Part shown: positions 6,046 through 9,994 of the stretch, in pieces | Position numbering within the stretch: position 1 is the first letter of the stretch | Layout: each line of letters opens with the position of its first letter | Assembly (NCBI GenBank): GCA_017477855.1 | Contig: JAFUUN010000073.1 | Span: forward strand, 1 to 9,994 | Reading direction: 5' to 3' | Length of the DNA stretch: 9,994 nucleotides | Source of the DNA: Rickettsiales bacterium | GTDB lineage: Bacteria; Pseudomonadota; Alphaproteobacteria; Rickettsiales; Deianiraeaceae | Made by a program: the position numbers and the translations under genes | Notes under the pieces: model-generated | Told to the model about the DNA's origin: nothing | The model's database searches: none | Seen by the model: only the letters and a program-made list of their open reading frames with translations

Positions 6046-6087
6046 ATAATAAACGCTCTTCAAACTTACATATAAGTTGTTATAATA

Positions 6088-7884
6088 ATGGCCAAGCAGC
6101 AAGTAGAAGCAAATATCACTGCAAGCCCAAGTGCTGGGGCGAGCGCCACTGAAAATCAATCACAAGAGGAAAAAAAAACTGGTTCAGGTGTTGGTATTCT
6201 TAACATACTTGAAGCAAAAGGTCTTATAACGGAAGACCAAATCAAGGCAGCCGCAACGCAGGCAAGAGCTACTGGTGATAGTGTCGTAGATGTCCTGATA
6301 AAGATGAACTTTGTCTCCGAAAGTGTCATCCACAACATTTTCGAGAAAAGTGAAGAGGACGAAAATTCCAGCAAATCTATATCAGAGGTCCAAATTGACA
6401 GAGAGCTGATTTCAAAAATACCTATCAATTTTGCAAAAGAAAATCTTGTCATTCCATTTGCAGAGAAAAATAACTGCATCTACATCGCATCCAGCAATCC
6501 TTATGACATTGTCCTGATAGACCAGTTATCAATGTTTTTTGAGGGAAAAACAATAAAAATGGTTGCCAATAAGGAAGCTGATTTGCGCCAAGCCATTGAC
6601 AAGTTCTACGGAAAAGCATCGGATACGCTGACATTGACACAGGTGATGTCAGAAATGGAGTTAAATGTCAACAACCAGACATCAACTGATGCTAAAAATG
6701 AGGACAGCCCAATCGTGAAATTTGTGAACGTATTATTTTACGAGGCAATCAAGGCAGGTGCATCAGATATTCACATTGAGCCAGATGATCTGTTTGTCCG
6801 TATCCGTCTACGTATTGACGGCGTCTTGATGAACAAAGTTATTCTCCACAAGAACTATTGGAGCGGTTTGTGTGTGCGTTTAAAAGTGTTGTCAGGAATG
6901 AACATCGCCGAGAGCAGAAAACCGCAAGATGGTGGTATTTCCATGGTTATTCAAGGGCGTGAAGTTGACTTCCGTGTATCAAATATCCCTACAATTTACG
7001 GTGAAAACATTGTTATTCGTATTCTTGACAAGAGCCACAACCTTGCTACGCTTGACAGTTTGGGTTTCAGTGAGAAAAACTTGAAGCTAATTGAGCTTGC
7101 GCTTGATAAGCCGGAGGGAATTTTGATTGTTACAGGTCCAACAGGAAGTGGTAAAACAACAACTCTTTACTCCATTCTTGACATGGTGAATGATATTCAG
7201 GACAACATCATGACGCTAGAAGACCCAGTTGAGTATCGTTTGCCAATCATTCGTCAGTCAGAAATTAACCATAAGGCAGGATTTGACTTTGCTTCTGGTC
7301 TGCGTTCGCTGCTTCGTCAGGACCCTGATGTCATATTCTTAGGAGAAATTCGTGACCAAGAGACAGCTGAAATAGCCATCCGTGCGTCCATTACAGGTCA
7401 CCAGGTGTTCTCCACACTTCACACAAACAATGCTATTTTAGCCATCAATCGTCTGGTTGACATGGGAATTCCATCATACATGGTAAGTAGTACTTTGTCC
7501 GCTGTGATAGCCCAACGTCTTGTGCGTAAGCTCTGTCCACACTGTAAAAAAGCGGTGCCAATGAGTAATGCAATGAAAAAAGGTTTTGGGCTTGATCAAG
7601 CAAAAGAGTATACAATTTTTGAACCAGAAGGGTGCCCAAAATGCGGGCAGAATGGCTATAAAGGACGTGTTGTTGTATCTGAGGTTCTCTTTATTGATGA
7701 GGAGATGAACATGTTAATTTCAGGTAATCCAACAACAAGAGAAGTCACAGAGCTCGCTAAAAAACAAGGGTTCAAATCAATGCAACAGGATGGTATATTG
7801 AAAATGATAAAAGGTATCACTTCATGGGACGAAGTCAAGCGCGCAATTGACATGACTGAATACACGAAGAAGATGGAGGGATAA
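6088..7884 (+). CDS. GspE/PilB-family type II secretion / type IV pilus assembly ATPase
   Basis: This hexameric cytoplasmic ATPase powers pilin or pseudopilin polymerisation at the inner membrane. The 598-residue product has a disordered N-terminus (about 1-35), a GspE/MshE N-domain (about 36-190, with ILEAKGLITEDQI and LIKMNFVSES), and the linker AIKAGASDIHIEP that opens the ATPase core. The core carries the Walker A motif GPTGSGKTTT with Lys356, an Asp box around LEDPVEY, the Walker B motif DVIFLGEIRD with Glu420, and the His box TGHQVFSTLHTN. The PilB/GspE zinc tetracysteine is complete (Cys483, 486, 516, 519). All catalytic parts are present. No other pilus or secretion gene follows; the next gene is rplS, 94 bases on. 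Retraction ATPases (PilT) lack the N-domain and the zinc site, so this is an assembly ATPase. Whether it is PilB or GspE cannot be told here. Confidence 0.93.
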   Translation: MAKQQVEANITASPSAGASATENQSQEEKKTGSGVGILNILEAKGLITEDQIKAAATQARATGDSVVDVLIKMNFVSESVIHNIFEKSEEDENSSKSISEVQIDRELISKIPINFAKENLVIPFAEKNNCIYIASSNPYDIVLIDQLSMFFEGKTIKMVANKEADLRQAIDKFYGKASDTLTLTQVMSEMELNVNNQTSTDAKNEDSPIVKFVNVLFYEAIKAGASDIHIEPDDLFVRIRLRIDGVLMNKVILHKNYWSGLCVRLKVLSGMNIAESRKPQDGGISMVIQGREVDFRVSNIPTIYGENIVIRILDKSHNLATLDSLGFSEKNLKLIELALDKPEGILIVTGPTGSGKTTTLYSILDMVNDIQDNIMTLEDPVEYRLPIIRQSEINHKAGFDFASGLRSLLRQDPDVIFLGEIRDQETAEIAIRASITGHQVFSTLHTNNAILAINRLVDMGIPSYMVSSTLSAVIAQRLVRKLCPHCKKAVPMSNAMKKGFGLDQAKEYTIFEPEGCPKCGQNGYKGRVVVSEVLFIDEEMNMLISGNPTTREVTELAKKQGFKSMQQDGILKMIKGITSWDEVKRAIDMTEYTKKMEG

Positions 7885-7944
7885 AATTGTTTTTTTCATC
7901 ATCAAAATGATATGTTCGACAAAGCATTAGGTAGTTTTAATTCC

Positions 7945-7950
7945 TTGACA
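7945..7950 (+). promoter_or_regulatory. Putative -35 box of the rplS-hslV operon (TTGACA)
   Basis: TTGACA begins 34 bases before ATG 7979, as at kdsB. A weak -10 candidate, CACATA, lies at 7968-7973 with a 17-base spacing. This would place the transcript start at or next to ATG 7979, and argues against the in-frame ATG at 7961, which would lie inside the promoter. Confidence 0.5.
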
Positions 7951-7978
7951 ATTATTTTTCATGTTCACACATAGGGAC

Positions 7979-8401
7979 ATGTTGGCAGAGGTTGTTGATT
8001 TTAGCAAGAAGTTTGTCATTGCAAAAAGCGAGGCAAAAATAGATAAATTTGCTGTTGGAGATACTATTACAGTGGGCTTGAAAATTGTTGATGGAAATGC
8101 AATCAGGACGCAGGATTTTACAGGAGTTTGTATTGCAATTCGTAAAAAAGGCGCTGGTTCAAACTTCATTGTTCGCAAGATGTCTGGTGAAGTCGCTGTT
8201 GAGCGTAATGTCATGTTATACTCTCCTTTGTTGGTCTACGTCAAGGTTGTCAGAAGAGGTGTTGTTCGCAGAGCAAAGCTTTACTACATGCGCAATTTGA
8301 GAGGTAAAGCTGCACGTATTAAGGAGAAAATTGACAACAGCAAGAAGGTATCGGCAAAAGTTGCTGCACCTGCTGCTTCTGCTGCATCTGAAAACAATTA
8401 A
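7979..8401 (+). CDS. rplS: 50S ribosomal protein bL19
   Basis: bL19 sits at the interface of the ribosomal subunits on the 50S side. The 140-residue product contains the family core FAVGDTITV, DFTGVCIAIRKKGAGSNFIVRKMSGEVAVERN, and the hallmark basic stretch VVRRGVVRRAKLYYMRNLRGKAARIKE. An Ala/Ser/Lys-rich tail of about 25 residues extends past the usual end. ATG 7979 is chosen over 7961 because the distance from start to GDT then fits the family and a TTGACA box is correctly placed; AGGG lies just upstream. The usual companions rpsP, rimM and trmD are not next to it. hslV follows after six bases and probably shares the transcript. Confidence 0.94.
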   Translation: MLAEVVDFSKKFVIAKSEAKIDKFAVGDTITVGLKIVDGNAIRTQDFTGVCIAIRKKGAGSNFIVRKMSGEVAVERNVMLYSPLLVYVKVVRRGVVRRAKLYYMRNLRGKAARIKEKIDNSKKVSAKVAAPAASAASENN

Positions 8402-8407
8402 TCCATT

Positions 8408-9037
8408 ATGGAAGAAAAGGTTCGTAGCACAACTATATTATGTGTCAGACGCGGTGACGAAACGGTTATTGCCTCTGACGGCCAGGTGACGCTTGGCAAT
8501 ATGGTTGCAAAGGGCACTGCAAAGAAAATCAGGAGCTTTCAAAAAGGTAAAATCTTGGCCGGCTTTGCTGGTTCAGTTGCAGACTGCATGACTTTGCTTG
8601 ACCGCTTGGAAAAGAAACTGGATCAATACGAAGATCTTATGCGTTCTTGTTATGAGCTTGCCAAAGAGTGGCGGACAGACAAATATATTCGCAACCTTGA
8701 AGCATCATTGATTATCACAGACGGCAAGATGATTTTGTCGATGTCTGGCGATGGCAACGTGCTTGAACCTGAAAACAGCAACATTGCATCGGTTGGCAGC
8801 GGGAGTGTGTTCGCAATTTCAGCCGCGCGCGCACTGTACGAAAATACAAATTTGTCAGCAGAGGACATCGTGAAAAAAGCCATGCATATTGCTGGTGAGA
8901 TGTGTATCTACACCAACCACCATTTGTCTATTGAGAAGATTAACACAAAGGAGAAAAAGGATGAGACCGCCAAATCAGAACCAAAAAAAGAAGGGCTTTT
9001 CAAGAAAAAATCTAAAAAAGAGGGGAAGAAAAAATAA
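8408..9037 (+). CDS. hslV: HslV (ClpQ) peptidase subunit of the HslUV protease, with Lys-rich C-terminal tail
   Basis: HslV forms the double-hexamer proteolytic core that degrades proteins unfolded by the HslU ATPase in the cytoplasm. A short propeptide (MEEKVRS) precedes the catalytic Thr8 in STTILCVRR. The family landmarks IASDGQVTLGN (Asp24), KGTAKKIR (Lys40), AGFAGSVADC, ELAKEWRTD, SGDGNVLEPE and GEMCIYTNHHLSIE follow in order. The usual family body ends near residue 179. Thirty more residues follow, 14 of them lysine, encoded by A-rich DNA with several A runs; such a tail is not usual for HslV. hslU, normally next to hslV, is not in the window. The stop codon is separated by one base from the stop of the convergent fucosyltransferase, with no terminator between. 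Confidence 0.94.
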   Translation: MEEKVRSTTILCVRRGDETVIASDGQVTLGNMVAKGTAKKIRSFQKGKILAGFAGSVADCMTLLDRLEKKLDQYEDLMRSCYELAKEWRTDKYIRNLEASLIITDGKMILSMSGDGNVLEPENSNIASVGSGSVFAISAARALYENTNLSAEDIVKKAMHIAGEMCIYTNHHLSIEKINTKEKKDETAKSEPKKEGLFKKKSKKEGKKK

Positions 9038-9038
9038 T

Positions 9039-9994
9039 TTATTTCTTATTTTGGCTTGCCAACTGTTCGTTCACCATTTTTACATATGCACTATTATCTA
9101 TTATTTCCCAATCTTCCGGATCTACCATTTTTCTTTTATTACAATTGTTGGTTGTCCAACACAGCGGTTCAACAACAATCTTGTCAGGATTTTCATTTAG
9201 CCACGCGCTCCACCACGAGAATGTGCTATTTGCAATGATATTGTGCTTGCAGTGCTTCATCAGCCACATATCTTTATATCCATTCAATTCATCGTTGAGG
9301 TCAACAAATGTGTGCGGTGCCGTAAATTTGATATTCTCTTTTACCCAAGGAATGTCGTTTGAAAAGACAAAAAAGTGCAAATCTTCCATGCCCGCAAACT
9401 TTGCCATCGCCTCTTGATAATAGTTAACATCTAAAACATTGAAACGGTTATATTTCAGATAATCACCGCGCCTTATGTGAATAGAAACAGAGTTCTTGTG
9501 TGATTTGATTTTATCAAGCATCGCCTGATTTTTTGCATCCAATTTCTCTCTGAGCGTGAATTTTTCAAGCAGTTCTTGTCTGTATTTGTTAAGATATTCC
9601 ACATTCATCGGCATTGTTTGAAGTATCAAGTTATTAAACTTTGCTTTTCTAAATATTTTTTTGTAATTATCATTTGGATATTTATTTTTCATAATTGTGA
9701 TATTTTTAGGTCTTTTTGTATATTTTTTGCCGCCTAAATATATTGTTTTTCCACCGAAAGCTTTTTGTTGTATAGCGAGCGTATTATCTGTTAATACTTT
9801 GTATATATCTTCATAATTGGCAATTGGTAAATCAATATTAAATTTTTTTAATACATTAAATTCATGCTCGCTGATTCTATAATCAAACCATGTCAAATCA
9901 TACAGCATTTTGTTGCCAGTTTCCTTTTCAGAGATGTGGCCAAATGCATACATATACATTTGGTTACCTAACCCGCCCATTAATATATATATAT
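9039..9994 (-). CDS. Alpha-1,2-fucosyltransferase (GT11 family), 5' end beyond the window
   Basis: GT11 enzymes transfer fucose from GDP-fucose, usually to galactose in O-antigens or other surface glycans. Counting from the methionine at 9980, the protein has the N-terminal MGGLGNQMYMYAFGH motif, the donor-binding HIRRGDY (168-174), a DVNYYQEAM segment, FVFSNDIPWVKENI, and the motif NSTFSWWSAWL (251-261). These are the conserved family blocks. The frame stays open to the window edge, and the codons before 9980 read I-Y-I-L. GT11 proteins normally have a short beta strand ahead of GGLGNQ, so the true start very likely lies outside. The first coding bases are an AT dinucleotide run. DNA between about 9600 and 9994 is very AT-rich, as is common for surface-glycan genes acquired by transfer. 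Acceptor and exact linkage cannot be read from sequence. Confidence 0.9.
   Translation of the reverse strand, partial: IYILMGGLGNQMYMYAFGHISEKETGNKMLYDLTWFDYRISEHEFNVLKKFNIDLPIANYEDIYKVLTDNTLAIQQKAFGGKTIYLGGKKYTKRPKNITIMKNKYPNDNYKKIFRKAKFNNLILQTMPMNVEYLNKYRQELLEKFTLREKLDAKNQAMLDKIKSHKNSVSIHIRRGDYLKYNRFNVLDVNYYQEAMAKFAGMEDLHFFVFSNDIPWVKENIKFTAPHTFVDLNDELNGYKDMWLMKHCKHNIIANSTFSWWSAWLNENPDKIVVEPLCWTTNNCNKRKMVDPEDWEIIDNSAYVKMVNEQLASQNKK

Noticed and set aside
6081..6086. TATAAT directly before the PilB-type ATPase start codon as its -10 box
   Set aside because: Transcription would begin inside the coding region, past ATG 6088, and no -35 hexamer lies 16-19 bases upstream. The AT-rich context makes a chance match likely.
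7885..7944. ATCAT/ATGAT inverted repeat after the PilB-type ATPase gene as a terminator
   Set aside because: The stem is only 5 bp and AT-rich, and the T run lies before rather than after it on the plus strand.
7961..7978. Alternative in-frame ATG for rplS at 7961
   Set aside because: It would put the start codon inside the putative promoter and make the N-terminus longer than the bL19 family pattern. ATG 7979 fits both.
8889..9200. Open frame of 103 codons across the end of hslV and the fucosyltransferase 3' end
   Set aside because: It is out of frame with two well-supported genes and arises from the lysine-rich, low-complexity tail; its product shows no family pattern.

Overview
The window comes from an AT-rich alphaproteobacterium. 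The best taxonomic evidence is a pair of genes matching the distal-tail and hub proteins of the alphaproteobacterial gene transfer agent (DUF2460 and DUF2163 types). An AhpC-type peroxiredoxin and single-copy housekeeping genes (ssb, rplS, hslV, kdsB) fit this. Low GC, scattered gene-transfer-agent genes and an alpha-1,2-fucosyltransferase suggest a host-associated lineage, for example an uncultured gut alphaproteobacterium. That last step is inference. KdsB shows that the cell makes Kdo, so it has LPS.

Layout. Positions 1-126 are non-coding, hairpin-rich and unusually GC-rich for the window. From 127 to 3248 all genes are on the minus strand; read in the direction of transcription they are the tail protein (gp12-like), the hub protein (gp13-like), ssb and a class III aminotransferase homologue that lacks the PLP-binding lysine. 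A peroxiredoxin (3340-3879, +) is divergent from this block. It converges on an AT-rich coiled-coil gene of unknown function (3903-4487, -), which is divergent from kdsB (4589-5335, +). Five bases after kdsB lies a secreted Cys-rich protein with a VirB2/TrbC-like double membrane helix. After a 120-base gap holding a second copy of the GC-rich repeat come a GspE/PilB-type ATPase, then rplS and hslV. hslV ends one base from the end of a convergent fucosyltransferase that runs off the right edge.

How the genes relate. kdsB and the fucosyltransferase both concern surface glycans. The pilin-like protein and the PilB-type ATPase both suggest a cell-surface or secretion apparatus, but the sequence does not show that they work together. 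The other neighbours look like a typical mixed chromosome segment. The most notable points are the lysine-less aminotransferase, the isolated gp12-gp13 pair, the Cys-rich VirB2-like protein, the lysine-rich tail on HslV, the diverged dispersed repeat, and a recurring TTGACA box only 34-48 bases upstream of several start codons, which suggests very short or absent mRNA leaders.
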